Source: Staphylococcus succinus
Lineage (GTDB): Bacteria; Bacillota; Bacilli; Staphylococcales; Staphylococcaceae
Assembly (NCBI RefSeq): GCF_029024945.1
Contig: NZ_CP118976.1
Location: forward strand, 124,001 to 188,000
Length of the DNA stretch: 64,000 nucleotides
Reading direction: 5' to 3'
Every line of letters begins with the position of its first letter. Positions within the stretch are counted from its first letter, which is position 1. Positions 42,502-52,214 of this stretch are shown here, one piece after another. A model generated the notes under the pieces. That model had not been told where the DNA came from and ran no database searches. It was given only the letters and a program-made list of their open reading frames with translations. Both the position numbers and the translations under genes were made by a program.

Positions 42502-43380
42502 ATGATGAAGGTAGGATTTATAGGATTAGGTATTATGGGAAAACCCATGGTTAAAAATTTATTGAAAGCAAATATAGATGTATATGTGAATGATTTAAAC
42601 AAAGAAGCTGAGCAAGAAGTAGTTTCTGACGGTGCACAATCAGTGTCAATTGAACAAATGGCACAAGAAGTAGATCATATTATTACTTCATTACCGAATG
42701 GTGCCATTGTTAAAGCTGTTTTATATAGTGGAGAAGATGCGATTTTAAAGCAATCAGAAATTAAAGTACAATCTGTGATTGATACAAGCTCGCTAACACC
42801 AAATGAATCTTTAGAGATAAGTAAAGTTTTAGAAAAGAAAGCTGTGAAATATATTGATGCACCAGTAAGTGGTGGAGAGCCTTTAGCAATCACAGGCGAG
42901 TTATCTGTGATGATTGGTTGTGATGAAAGTGATTTAGCTACGATACAAGACGTGTTAGCGCCGATATCATCATCGGTGATTAGAGTTGGTGATGTCGGCG
43001 CAGGCAGTGTTGTTAAGTTGGCAAATCAAATTATCGTAAATACCAATATAGCAGCATTGTCCGAGGCTGTGGTTTTAGCCAAAAAATTTGATATAGAGCT
43101 GGAAAGTATGTATGAAGCCATCAAAGGTGGCCTTGCGGGATCAAGCGTTATGGATGCGAAATTCCCTAAGATGATACAAGAGGATTATCGACCTGGGGGC
43201 ACATTAAATATTAATTTAAAGGATATGAAAAATGTGAGTTCTACGGCTGATACAGTAGGCTTAACTTTACCTTTGTCCAACCAAGTTAAAGAAATATATA
43301 AATCAGAAGTAGCACATGGTAATGGGATGAATGACCATTCAGGGATTATTAAATACTTTGAAAAAATAAATAAGATGTAG
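42502..43380 (+). CDS. 3-hydroxyacid dehydrogenase, L-threonate/tartronate-semialdehyde type (LtnD/GarR-like)
   Basis: 292 residues. Rossmann GFIGLGIMGKPMVKNL at the N-terminus, DAPVSGGEP (substrate site) and GAGSVVKLANQ with the catalytic Lys. Family oxidises 3- or 2-hydroxy acids such as L-threonate, or reduces tartronate semialdehyde. The next gene encodes a DUF1537 kinase, a known partner of LtnD in four-carbon acid-sugar breakdown. ATG 42505 is an equally good start after GGAGGAG. First gene of a CcpA-controlled operon. Confidence 0.85.
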   Translation: MMKVGFIGLGIMGKPMVKNLLKANIDVYVNDLNKEAEQEVVSDGAQSVSIEQMAQEVDHIITSLPNGAIVKAVLYSGEDAILKQSEIKVQSVIDTSSLTPNESLEISKVLEKKAVKYIDAPVSGGEPLAITGELSVMIGCDESDLATIQDVLAPISSSVIRVGDVGAGSVVKLANQIIVNTNIAALSEAVVLAKKFDIELESMYEAIKGGLAGSSVMDAKFPKMIQEDYRPGGTLNINLKDMKNVSSTADTVGLTLPLSNQVKEIYKSEVAHGNGMNDHSGIIKYFEKINKM

Positions 43381-43388
43381 GTGAGGCA

Positions 43389-44768
43389 ATGTTAACAGAT
43401 AAGCTAATTAACCAATATAAAAATGATGCTATCGACAAACAATTAAAGGATTTTAAATATAAAGTGATTGTCTTAGATGATGATCCAACAGGTACACAAA
43501 CTGTTAAAGATTTACCGGTATATACAGAATGGTCAGAAACGTTGATAGAGGATGGATTTAATCAACAAAATCACATGTTCTACATATTAACCAATTCAAG
43601 AGCATTAAATGAGCAAGAAACGATGCGATTACATCAAGAAATTAGTCATAATATTGAACGCGTATCACAACGATTAAATCATCCTTATATCATTATCAGT
43701 AGAGGTGATTCCACGTTACGGGGACACTTTTACATTGAACCTAAGGTATTAAGCGATGCGTCAGATAGCGCATTTGATGGTGTATTCTACCTTCCAGAAT
43801 TTTTTGAAGGCAATCGCTATACGTATAACGGTGTACATTATCTTAAAGAAAATGACCAATATATACCAGTTGCTGATAGTGAATTTGCTAAAGATACAAC
43901 ATTTGGTTTTAAATCTAAAAATATGGCTGATTTTATAGAAGAGAAAAGTGATGGACAAATTAAAGCAGAAAATGTACGTCATATTACATTAATGCAAATA
44001 CGTGAGCGTAATGAAAAAGCAATCATGCAAGTATTCAATGATGTTTCAAATTTTGACGCTGTCATCGTGGATGCATTAAATGATGAAGATATGGATTATT
44101 TTGTTGCTTGTTTAACCCATTTCTTAGCACATAATAAGAAAAAGTTTATATTTAGAACGGCTGCTTCATTTGTAAAAGCGCTGTGCCCGACACCTGGTGA
44201 GATTATTAATCTTAACCAATTCAGTGATAACAATCATGGAGGCATTATTATAGTGGGCTCCCACGTTAAGAAGACCTCATCACAATTGCAGCATTTATTA
44301 AAGCATGTGGCGATTTCATCGATTGAATTTGATGTTAAGGAAGTAACTAAAGATAAATTATCATATTATATTAAACAACAAATTCATAAAGTTGAGTCAT
44401 TGATTGCAAATGGAAAGGATGTAGTGGTCTATACATCACGAGATGTGATAAAAACAGAAGATTTAACAAATAACTTAAGTATTTCTACGAATATTTCTAA
44501 TGCTTTAGTTGAAATTGTTAAAGGTCTAACAATAAAGCCAAGATTTATTATTGCCAAGGGTGGAATCACTTCTAGCGATGTTGCAACAAAGGGATTAAAT
44601 ATCAAAAAAGCACAGGTTATTGGTCAAATAACACAAGGGGTACCTGTTTGGTTAACAGGTGATGAAGCGAAATATAGCCATATGCCATACGTTATTTTCC
44701 CGGGAAATATCGGGGATGTAGATACGTTAACAGAAGTTTATAAAATGAATAAACGCGTTCAAGAGTAA
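43389..44768 (+). CDS. DUF1537 four-carbon acid-sugar kinase (OtnK/LtnK-like)
   Basis: 459 residues. N-terminal substrate domain with VLDDDPTGTQTVKDLPVYT and SRGDSTLRGHF; C-terminal nucleotide domain with FIIAKGGITSSDVATKGL, GVPVW and PGNIGD. DUF1537 kinases phosphorylate 2-oxo-tetronate, D-threonate or D-erythronate at C4. Nine bases after the dehydrogenase. The aldolase/decarboxylase (OtnC-type) or PdxA2 usually needed to finish the pathway is absent from this operon. Confidence 0.87.
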   Translation: MLTDKLINQYKNDAIDKQLKDFKYKVIVLDDDPTGTQTVKDLPVYTEWSETLIEDGFNQQNHMFYILTNSRALNEQETMRLHQEISHNIERVSQRLNHPYIIISRGDSTLRGHFYIEPKVLSDASDSAFDGVFYLPEFFEGNRYTYNGVHYLKENDQYIPVADSEFAKDTTFGFKSKNMADFIEEKSDGQIKAENVRHITLMQIRERNEKAIMQVFNDVSNFDAVIVDALNDEDMDYFVACLTHFLAHNKKKFIFRTAASFVKALCPTPGEIINLNQFSDNNHGGIIIVGSHVKKTSSQLQHLLKHVAISSIEFDVKEVTKDKLSYYIKQQIHKVESLIANGKDVVVYTSRDVIKTEDLTNNLSISTNISNALVEIVKGLTIKPRFIIAKGGITSSDVATKGLNIKKAQVIGQITQGVPVWLTGDEAKYSHMPYVIFPGNIGDVDTLTEVYKMNKRVQE

Positions 44769-44787
44769 TAGGAAGTAGGGATATAGT

Positions 44788-46149
44788 ATGTTGGGAGAAA
44801 TTTGGCCATTAATTGCAGTGGTAATTGGGGTATTAATATTATTAATGTTAATTATGGCATTCAAGTTAAATACATTTATAGCATTAATTATTACATCGAT
44901 GGTAACTGGCATATTACTAGGTATGCCATTAGATACAATTGTGACAACAATTGAAAAAGGTATGGGTGACACATTAGGTCATATCGCTATTATTTTTGGA
45001 TTAGGTTCGATTTTAGGTAAATTATTATCAGATGGTGGCGGTGCAACCAGTATCGCAGATACATTAATTCGCATATTTGGAAAAAAATATGTCACATGGG
45101 CCATGATTATTGCTTCATTTATTATTGGTATTTCATTATTTTTAGAAGTTGCTTTTGTATTGCTAGTACCACTAGTATTTACGTTAGCAAGAAGAATGGA
45201 AATTTCTAATCTTAAAGTTGGTTTACCAATGGCTACATCTATTGCGGTGACACATGGCTTTTTACCACCGCATCCAGGTCCAGTGGCTATTTCTGAAGCA
45301 GTGAATGCGAACATTGGTCATGTGCTTATGTATGGAATCATTGTAGGTGTTCCGTTAGCTATCATTGTAGGTGGTACTTTTCCTAAGTTAGCACTTAAGT
45401 TATCGCCAAATGCTTTTAAGAGGGAAGGTAACACGGCAGCAGTAGGTGAGATGAAGCATATAGAACAAGCACAGTTACCTAGTTTTGGTTTAAGCTTATT
45501 AACAGCACTTGCACCAGTCATTTTAATGTTATTAGCGACAATAGTACAACTTGTTACGGGGAATGAAGCAGGTCATGCTAAAGGATTTGAAGGATTCATT
45601 TACTTTATTGGTACATCAGTCACAGCGATGTTAATTGCAGTTTTATTTGCTATTTATACCATGGGTGTGCGACGTAAACAAAGTATGAAAGAAATTATGG
45701 ACACAGTGACGAATGCAATCACACCTATAGCAATGTTAATTCTAATTATTGGTGGCGGTGGCACATTTAAACAAGTATTAATTGACGGTGGCGTAGGAGA
45801 TACAATTTCAGAAATATTTAAAGGTACTGAAATGTCACCACTTATTCTTGCGTGGTTAGCGGCAGCCTTATTACGTACTGCACTGGGTTCAACGACAGTT
45901 GCTGCAATATCTTCAGTTGGTATTGTGTTACCATTGTTGCAGACGACAGACGTTAATACGTCATTGGTTGTATTAGCAATTGGTGCAGGGAGCATCTTCT
46001 GTTCACACGTGAATGATGCCGGTTTCTGGATGTTTAAAGAATATTTTGGTTTAACGATGAAAGAAACCTTTTTAACATGGACACTACTCGAATCAATCTT
46101 ATCAGTCGTAGGATTAGGTCTTATTTTAATCGTGAACTTAATGGTATAA
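44788..46149 (+). CDS. GntP-family sugar-acid permease (four-carbon acid-sugar operon)
   Basis: 453 residues with about twelve membrane helices. FLPPHPGPVAISEAV, IGGGGTFKQVLIDGGVG and FCSHVNDAGFWMFKEYFGL are GntP-family blocks. Likely imports a C4 acid sugar for the two preceding enzymes. Paralogue of the permease at 17900. Last gene of the operon. Confidence 0.88.
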   Translation: MLGEIWPLIAVVIGVLILLMLIMAFKLNTFIALIITSMVTGILLGMPLDTIVTTIEKGMGDTLGHIAIIFGLGSILGKLLSDGGGATSIADTLIRIFGKKYVTWAMIIASFIIGISLFLEVAFVLLVPLVFTLARRMEISNLKVGLPMATSIAVTHGFLPPHPGPVAISEAVNANIGHVLMYGIIVGVPLAIIVGGTFPKLALKLSPNAFKREGNTAAVGEMKHIEQAQLPSFGLSLLTALAPVILMLLATIVQLVTGNEAGHAKGFEGFIYFIGTSVTAMLIAVLFAIYTMGVRRKQSMKEIMDTVTNAITPIAMLILIIGGGGTFKQVLIDGGVGDTISEIFKGTEMSPLILAWLAAALLRTALGSTTVAAISSVGIVLPLLQTTDVNTSLVVLAIGAGSIFCSHVNDAGFWMFKEYFGLTMKETFLTWTLLESILSVVGLGLILIVNLMV

Positions 46150-46163
46150 ATAATTATAAGTTG

Positions 46164-46207
46164 AAGCTTTTGTAATACGTTGATGAACGTATTACAAAAG
46201 CTTTTTT
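46164..46207 (+). terminator. Terminator of the acid-sugar operon
   Basis: Perfect 18-bp stem AAGCTTTTGTAATACGTT (46164-46181) / AACGTATTACAAAAGCTT (46186-46203) with a GATG loop, then T tract. Confidence 0.93.
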
Positions 46208-46359
46208 GAATCTATTGAAATGATCTTATGTACATATAAGTATATTCATAAAAGTGATATTTATATTTTGTTATTGATATAGTTTGACTCTATAAGCGTT
46301 AAGTGTTATTTTAAAACATACTAAAGTAATCGGATTGATAAGAAAAAAGGAGTGGCGTA

Positions 46360-47655
46360 ATGGGGGAAATGAAATTAGGTCTTTTTTTAGCGGGTTATGG
46401 TCATCATCTTGCAAGTTGGAGGCATCCAAAATCGATTGAAAAAGGACCAATAGATATCGATCACTTAGTCAATATAAGTCAGTTAGCTGAACAAGGTAAA
46501 TTTGATTTAGTATTTTTATCAGATGCTTTATATATCGATGACACAGCACACCCAGATCTGATGAGTCGTTTAGACCCATTCACTTTAATGTCCATCATAG
46601 CGAGAGAGACGTCGGATATTGGTTTAGCGGCCACAGTATCGACAACGTATTCTCAGCCATTCCATCTAGCTAGATCGTTCAGTTCACTAGATCACATTAG
46701 TGGTGGACGCGCAGCATGGAATATTGTAACTTCTGCAGTGAATAATACTGCACAAAATTTTAATGGCAATGTGAACGTTGATCATGATTTAAGATACGAG
46801 CAAGCAGAAGAATTTGTAGACGTAGCCAATAAATTATGGAAGTCATGGGAACCAGATGCCTTTAAAAAGGATAAAGTAGAAGGCGTGTTTGTAGATGAAA
46901 CAAAATTACATGAGGTAAACCATGATGGTAAGTATTACAAGGTTAAAGGCCCACTTAATTTGGAACATTCACCACAAGGGCAGCCATTATTGATTCAAGC
47001 AGGGTCTTCGCCGACCGGTACAGATTTAGCAGCTCGTGTTGCTGATGTTGTTTTTACAGCACAAACAAATGCAGAAGAAGCGAAAGTATTTAATGATAGA
47101 TTACGTTCAAAATTGGTGAAACAAGGAAGATCAGAATCAGACCTCACTATCATGCCAGGTCTTTTTCCAGTAATTGGTGATACTGAAGCAGAGGCACAGG
47201 CTAATTATAATGAATTGCAAGATTTGATTTTACCAGAAATAGGATTAAAACTATTGTCACCTTATGTTGGGGATGTTGATTTGATGCAATATGATATTAA
47301 GACACCCTTTGCTGATATAGATGCTTCTGAAGGTAATGGTATTAAAAGTAGATATGAATTAATTAAAAAAGAAGCCATTGAGCAAAATTTAACGTTAGAA
47401 GATGTTATGAAAAAAATAGCCGGTGCTCGAGGCCATTATATTGTTGTTGGTACACCAGAGAAAATTGCTGATACGATGCAATATTGGTATGAAATCGGTG
47501 CGGCTGATGGTTTTAATATTATGCCACCACTTTTTCCGACACAATTACAGCTTTTTGTTGATAAAGTTGTTCCGATTTTACAATCACGTGGATTAACACA
47601 AACAGAATACAAAGCAGGTACGTTACGTGAAAAATTCGATTTACCAAATTTATAA
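46360..47655 (+). CDS. FMN-dependent monooxygenase of the NtaA/SnaA/DszA family
   Basis: 431 residues of the larger luciferase-like branch. FLAGYGHHLASWRHP, LDHISGGRAAWNIVTSA, RYEQAEEFVDVANKLW and QAGSSPTGTDLAARVAD are typical landmarks. Relatives oxidise nitrilotriacetate, dibenzothiophene sulfone or other sulfur/nitrogen compounds with FMNH2. Monocistronic; flavin reductase partner not adjacent. Ribosome binding site AAAGGAGTGG. Confidence 0.85.
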   Translation: MGEMKLGLFLAGYGHHLASWRHPKSIEKGPIDIDHLVNISQLAEQGKFDLVFLSDALYIDDTAHPDLMSRLDPFTLMSIIARETSDIGLAATVSTTYSQPFHLARSFSSLDHISGGRAAWNIVTSAVNNTAQNFNGNVNVDHDLRYEQAEEFVDVANKLWKSWEPDAFKKDKVEGVFVDETKLHEVNHDGKYYKVKGPLNLEHSPQGQPLLIQAGSSPTGTDLAARVADVVFTAQTNAEEAKVFNDRLRSKLVKQGRSESDLTIMPGLFPVIGDTEAEAQANYNELQDLILPEIGLKLLSPYVGDVDLMQYDIKTPFADIDASEGNGIKSRYELIKKEAIEQNLTLEDVMKKIAGARGHYIVVGTPEKIADTMQYWYEIGAADGFNIMPPLFPTQLQLFVDKVVPILQSRGLTQTEYKAGTLREKFDLPNL

Positions 47656-47694
47656 TTTTAAAGCTAATGCACCGCACATATCTATAAATATATC

Positions 47695-47728
47695 AAAGCC
47701 ACTCACTAGTACTAGTGAGTGGCTTTTT
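47695..47728. terminator. Bidirectional palindromic terminator
   Basis: AAAGCCACTCACTAGT directly followed by ACTAGTGAGTGGCTTT, a perfect inverted repeat, then T tract; between convergent genes. Confidence 0.92.
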
Positions 47729-47733
47729 ATAAT

Positions 47734-48942
47734 TTAAGCATTTAACTCTTCAGGTGTTTTTAAGAAAGGCGTAAGAATCGCACTTATAATATAGAATCCT
47801 GAATAAATGAATAATACAACACCAGCGCCAAACGGTTCGAAAAATAAAGTTACAATTGCTGGAGCGATAAAAGTACTCAGGCCAGCTCCTAAATTTAACA
47901 CAGACATAGCAGCTCCTTTATTATCTGGAGCAAGCATTGGGAACAGTGCTGATAAAGGTACATAACCAGCCATACCGATTCCACACAGACATAATATTAT
48001 CGTCATTAGCCAATAATTGTGGCCAATCGTCATAGGTGCAAAGTATATGAGCAGCATGACTAAAGCATAAAATACACCGCCAACCCATTGCACGGTTTTT
48101 CGCCAGCCCCACTTATCGCCAATATATCCGAAGAATAGATTAGCAAAAATTGCTACGGTGAATATAGTTGACCACATTCTTAACCATTCTGTGTCTGTAT
48201 AACCAAATTCCCTTAAGTATAAAGGTAAAAATAACAACAAGCCATATTGAGCAAAGCCATTAATACTTTTAACGATGAGTCCTATTGCTATCACGGGACG
48301 TTTGATAATGGTCACAGCTTTAATTAATTCTGAAACTTTGAAATCTGTGATTTCTGATTGAGGTACATGATCTTTGTTAATAATAATAGCTAAAAAAGCC
48401 CCTATTAACGTGAAAATGATACCTGTCCACATAGCATTGATATGTCCGACAATCGGTATGATAAAAGAAGCATATAAAGGTCCAAATACGCTCAATCCTA
48501 AAGAAAACATAAATCAAAACCAACCCGCAGCAGTACTTCTTCTTTCTAGTGGTGTACTATAATTTATCCACACTAAAAATGAATAAGCAAACATAGGATA
48601 ACCAAAACCACGTATGGCATAAAAGGGTGCCATGATATAATAATTCAAACTATACATCCCTAAACCAATAAATCCTATGCTACCTATTAAAAAAGCAATT
48701 GTACCTAATATCATAGCCTTTCTAGGCCCTAAAGTTTGAACAAACACGCCTGATAGCCATGCGGAAATAGTAACAGTAACACCATAAATTGTAATTAGAA
48801 ATGACGCTGCGGAGGCAGACATATTCTGATCGACTAAATATGGTACGAGCCAAGCTTGTTCGATGCCATCACCAATCATAAATAATACTAATCCGATATA
48901 TCCCCAAATTAAGTTACTAGGTAAACCTATTTTTCTAAGCAT
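47734..48942 (-). pseudogene. MFS polyol transporter (RbtT/DalT/CsbX type), broken by an in-frame TGA
   Basis: One continuous frame of 402 codons interrupted by TGA at 48516-48514 (codon 143), with no frameshift. On both sides the sequence reads as one CsbX/ribitol-arabitol-type major facilitator: IGDGIEQAWLVPYLV, FYAIRGFGYPMFAYSFLVWI, then AAGWF-stop-FMFSLGLSVFGPLY and later LFFGYIGDKWGWRKTVQW. The family usually has WF-W-F at the break, so TGG to TGA is the simplest change. The start ATG 48942 follows AAAGGGGATG. A downstream ATG at 48510 could allow translation of the second part, but half a transporter is unlikely to work. Confidence 0.85.
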
Positions 48943-48984
48943 GTAAAACATCCCCTTTGAATAACTATGATTCATATTTTCTTA

Positions 48985-49938
48985 TTACTTTAAGAGCGAA
49001 TAAGAGAATTTTTGTATTTCTGTAGAGTCTTTCGTATTTATTAAATATTCGATATTTTCTACTCCATACTCATAGATAGTTTGTTCAAGTTTTTTATACA
49101 TAGCTATATTCATTTCACATTCTTTAACCGGATCTTCGCGAATAGGGAAAGTATCAAAATAAATTAAACCTTCATAGTTATATTTTATGGCATAGTATAT
49201 AAACTCTATAGTTTGTAAAAGGTGGACACTACCCAACATTAATCCATCATCATTATCTTTATAACCATCATTTAAATGAAAGCCCATCAAACGGTTTTTT
49301 CTTGCTGCAAGTGCTAAAGCGTATGCAGGATTTTCTTTTTTCATTAGCATATGACAAAAATCTAAAGTTACTCCAAAATTAGGTAAATTGACATCATCTA
49401 ATAATAAAAGTGTTAACCCAATATCACCAACGAGAGCAAAAGACCTTGGTTGATAAGGTTTATATTCAAAACTAATATTCATTTCGGGATATTGTTCTCC
49501 TATATCCCTTAAAGCTGCAACAGTTTTATCCCAAGATTTTTCATAATCTATTTGGAATGGATAATCAAATCCATCATTTGCCAACCAAATAGTAGTTGTA
49601 TTTCCCCCTAATTTTTTACAGGTCTCTATAGCCTCTTTAGTTGTTTTAATGGCTTTATTTCTTATACTGTCATCAGGATTAATAAATTCACCATCATCAT
49701 ATATTTCACTAAATCGCAAAGCTATACCACTTACCGTTAAATGAGAATTTTCTAATGCTTCATTGATTTCGGTAAGGGTATTTTTTTTGAAATGTTCTGG
49801 GTAATTGAGTTCAATTTGAGTCAGCCCCTCCACTGTGGCCATGCGTTTAATTAATGAGACGGTATTGATATTGTCCTCCTCATTAAAAAAGAGTTCGGGT
49901 TTAGTTTTAAATGAATTTAATCTTGCTGAAAAGTTCAT
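48985..49938 (-). CDS. TIM-barrel sugar isomerase/epimerase (xylose isomerase-like)
   Basis: 317 residues of the AP-endonuclease-2/sugar isomerase fold. Metal-ligand regions look intact: NISFEYKPYQPR (Glu), VTLDFCHMLM (Asp/His), MGFHLNDG (His) and IYFDTFPI. The family converts keto-sugars or polyol derivatives, for example tagatose-3-epimerase or hydroxypyruvate isomerase types. In an operon with the broken MFS transporter and divergent from an RpiR regulator and a sugar kinase. Substrate unknown. Ribosome binding site AAAGGATG. Confidence 0.8.
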   Translation of the reverse strand: MNFSARLNSFKTKPELFFNEEDNINTVSLIKRMATVEGLTQIELNYPEHFKKNTLTEINEALENSHLTVSGIALRFSEIYDDGEFINPDDSIRNKAIKTTKEAIETCKKLGGNTTTIWLANDGFDYPFQIDYEKSWDKTVAALRDIGEQYPEMNISFEYKPYQPRSFALVGDIGLTLLLLDDVNLPNFGVTLDFCHMLMKKENPAYALALAARKNRLMGFHLNDGYKDNDDGLMLGSVHLLQTIEFIYYAIKYNYEGLIYFDTFPIREDPVKECEMNIAMYKKLEQTIYEYGVENIEYLINTKDSTEIQKFSYSLLK

Positions 49939-49963
49939 AATTAGTCATCCTTTCAAAGTGTTT

Positions 49964-49976
49964 ACGTATCCAAACG
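49964..49976. promoter_or_regulatory. Candidate operator, copy 1 (sugar divergon)
   Basis: ACGTATCCAAACG, matching ACGTATCCAAATG at 50151-50163 in 12 of 13 bases. It lies just before the epimerase ribosome binding site. Confidence 0.5.
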
Positions 49977-50150
49977 TTGTTCACTGATTATTGAAAATGT
50001 TAATAATATTTCACAATAAAGTAAATAAAAACAAATTATTTTACCGAAAATATTTTATTGTAAGCTTAATAATTGTTAATATTTTACTTTTGTAAAATCG
50101 AAAATAAAAAATGTAGATATAAATTGAGGTATTGTGATAACATAATTGAA

Positions 50151-50163
50151 ACGTATCCAAATG
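50151..50163. promoter_or_regulatory. Candidate operator, copy 2 (sugar divergon)
   Basis: ACGTATCCAAATG, part of the imperfect palindrome TTGAAACGTATCCAA, just before the RpiR ribosome binding site. Each divergent gene thus has one copy near its start, as expected for the RpiR operator. Confidence 0.5.
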
Positions 50164-50180
50164 AAAGGATTTTCTATCTT

Positions 50181-51065
50181 ATGGAAAGTAAAACATTCAC
50201 TGGTAAAGAAATTGTTTTATATGCAAGAAGCATTTCGCCTTCTCTAGCAAATAAAGAACGTCGAGTTGCTCAATTTATTGCAAATAATTATGAAGTTCTA
50301 GCAGAAAGTACAATTAGCGATGTAGCAGAACATTTAAAAATAAGTGAAGCGACAATTACAAAAGTTTGTAAGAAGTTGCAATGCAGCGGTTATTTACAAT
50401 TGAAGAAATCGATAAAAGCATATATTGAAAACACGCACAAATCAGAGTCTTATGAAGAATATTCTGATTTCAGGAAAGAAGATTCTAATACGCTTATTGC
50501 AGAAAAAGTTTTATTAAATGCGATGTTAGCACTTCAAGAAACATTAGATATTTTTAATTATGATGCGTTCAATAAAGCGTGTGAAATTTTCAATAACAAG
50601 AATAGAAATAATAAAATTATATTAGTCGGTAGCGGTGGTTCTTCGGTTATATGTGAAGATTTTCAACATAAATTATTAAAAATAGGAATTGTATCACATG
50701 TATATAAAGATTCACATATGCAGCTCATGTTCACTTCATTGATTGATGAAGGGGATATTGTGTTAGGCGTTTCGCATTCTGGTACTACACAACATATTGT
50801 GAACGTAATCAAAGCAGCAAAAGATAGAGGCGCACACACTATTAGTGTGACAAACTATATGAATAGTGAAATTACAAAAGTGGCAGAGGTCAATCTTGTT
50901 TCAACAGCACAAAACACACCTATTACAGGAGAAAATGCAGCTGCACGTATTGTACAGTTAACGATATTAGATGCGCTTTATACAAATTTAGCTATTAAAG
51001 GGTCTGAAGAATACTCTGAAAGTTTAATAAAAACAAGTGATGTTGTTAAAGACTACCGTTATTGA
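50181..51065 (+). CDS. RpiR-family transcriptional regulator with SIS domain
   Basis: 294 residues. N-terminal RpiR helix-turn-helix (about 15-90) with ATISDVAEHLKISEATITKVCKKL-like sequence split by STISDVAEHLKIS and EATITKVCK, then a SIS sugar-phosphate-binding domain (about 125-265) with ILVGSGGSSVI and LGVSHSGTTQH. Senses a phosphosugar, here probably the product of the downstream kinase. Start ATG 50181; the in-frame ATG at 50073 lies beyond the operator and lacks a ribosome binding site. Confidence 0.9.
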   Translation: MESKTFTGKEIVLYARSISPSLANKERRVAQFIANNYEVLAESTISDVAEHLKISEATITKVCKKLQCSGYLQLKKSIKAYIENTHKSESYEEYSDFRKEDSNTLIAEKVLLNAMLALQETLDIFNYDAFNKACEIFNNKNRNNKIILVGSGGSSVICEDFQHKLLKIGIVSHVYKDSHMQLMFTSLIDEGDIVLGVSHSGTTQHIVNVIKAAKDRGAHTISVTNYMNSEITKVAEVNLVSTAQNTPITGENAAARIVQLTILDALYTNLAIKGSEEYSESLIKTSDVVKDYRY

Positions 51066-51085
51066 ATAAAGGGGTTTATATTCAA

Positions 51086-52003
51086 ATGGAAAATAAAAAT
51101 GTTGTTGTGTTAGGTAGTTTGAATTACGATTTAATATTAACGCAGGAACGTTTACCACATAAAGGTGAAACGTTTTATGCAGATAGTTTACTGCAAGGAC
51201 CAGGTGGAAAAGGGGCAAACCAAGCTGTACAATGTGCGAAGTTAGGATTAAATACAACACTCATTGGAAAAGTTGGAGAAGATCGATTTGGTGAAGCACT
51301 GATTGGCTCTATGCGTTCAGCAGGTATTCATACTGAGAAAATAAAACAAAAAGGGCAGAGTGGTTTAGGATTAGTCAATGTATTATATGATGGAGACTAT
51401 CATAGTACTATTTTAAAAGGAGCGAATTATTTACTTGATATAGAAGATGTTGAAAAAGAGGACGCATTGTTTAAATCCGCAGACTATATTATATTGCAAC
51501 AGGAGATTCCAGCTCATGTTAATGATTATGTGATAAAAAAATACAACGATAATACAACGATTATTTTGAATAATGCACCTGCCCGAAACATAGAAAAAAA
51601 TATATTGAAAAAGCTAGACTATTTGGTCGTTAATGAAACAGAGGCTGAATTTATGGTGGGTAAAGTCGTATCAAATGTCAAGCAAGCGTTTGAAGCAGCT
51701 CAAGAATTGTATTCAAAAATAGAAACAACGATTGTTTTAACGCTAGGTAAATCAGGTGTTGTCTTAAATGATGGGAAACAAATTTTTCATGTGCCTGCAG
51801 AAGAAGTCAAAGCTATAGATACTACTGGAGCTGGAGATTCTTTTATAGGCGCTTTTGTTTATAGTTTAACTCAAGGATATCATTTAAAAGAGGCAGTACA
51901 ATTTGCCAATCATGTCAGTGCACTAACCGTTAAAAATAACGGAGGAAGTGAATCCTTTCCTGTGTTAAAAGATTGTGTAGCAGCGGATTCGAACAAAATA
52001 TAG
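51086..52003 (+). CDS. Ribokinase-like PfkB-family sugar kinase
   Basis: 305 residues. GSLNYDLILTQERLPHKGET and GPGGKGANQAVQCAKLG at the N-terminus, VLTLGKSGV, and C-terminal DTTGAGDSFIGAF with the catalytic Asp. Most like ribokinase; actual sugar unknown. Follows the RpiR gene by 20 bp. Together with the opposite-strand epimerase and broken transporter it defines a sugar or polyol catabolic divergon. ATG 51086 follows AAAGGGG; an in-frame TTG at 51062 is weaker. Confidence 0.85.
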   Translation: MENKNVVVLGSLNYDLILTQERLPHKGETFYADSLLQGPGGKGANQAVQCAKLGLNTTLIGKVGEDRFGEALIGSMRSAGIHTEKIKQKGQSGLGLVNVLYDGDYHSTILKGANYLLDIEDVEKEDALFKSADYIILQQEIPAHVNDYVIKKYNDNTTIILNNAPARNIEKNILKKLDYLVVNETEAEFMVGKVVSNVKQAFEAAQELYSKIETTIVLTLGKSGVVLNDGKQIFHVPAEEVKAIDTTGAGDSFIGAFVYSLTQGYHLKEAVQFANHVSALTVKNNGGSESFPVLKDCVAADSNKI

Positions 52004-52214
52004 TGACTTAGATACTTTCATAATGGGCATGTTTACTTCTGAATTCTAATTTCTTTATGATACAGATATTTTCTTGTACAATAACGCTTATTAATAGCAT
52101 AAGAGGTATAATTCAAATCAGCTATTGCGCAATGTAATATAATAACATAATCATGATTTCGAATAGATTTCAAAGGTGTACAAAAAATAGGATGAAAAGG
52201 AGATTTGGAGTAAG

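Noticed and set aside
47734..48975. Two separate small transporter genes
   Set aside because: The two pieces are in the same frame, joined by a single TGA and together make one complete major facilitator; the second piece has no ribosome binding site of its own.
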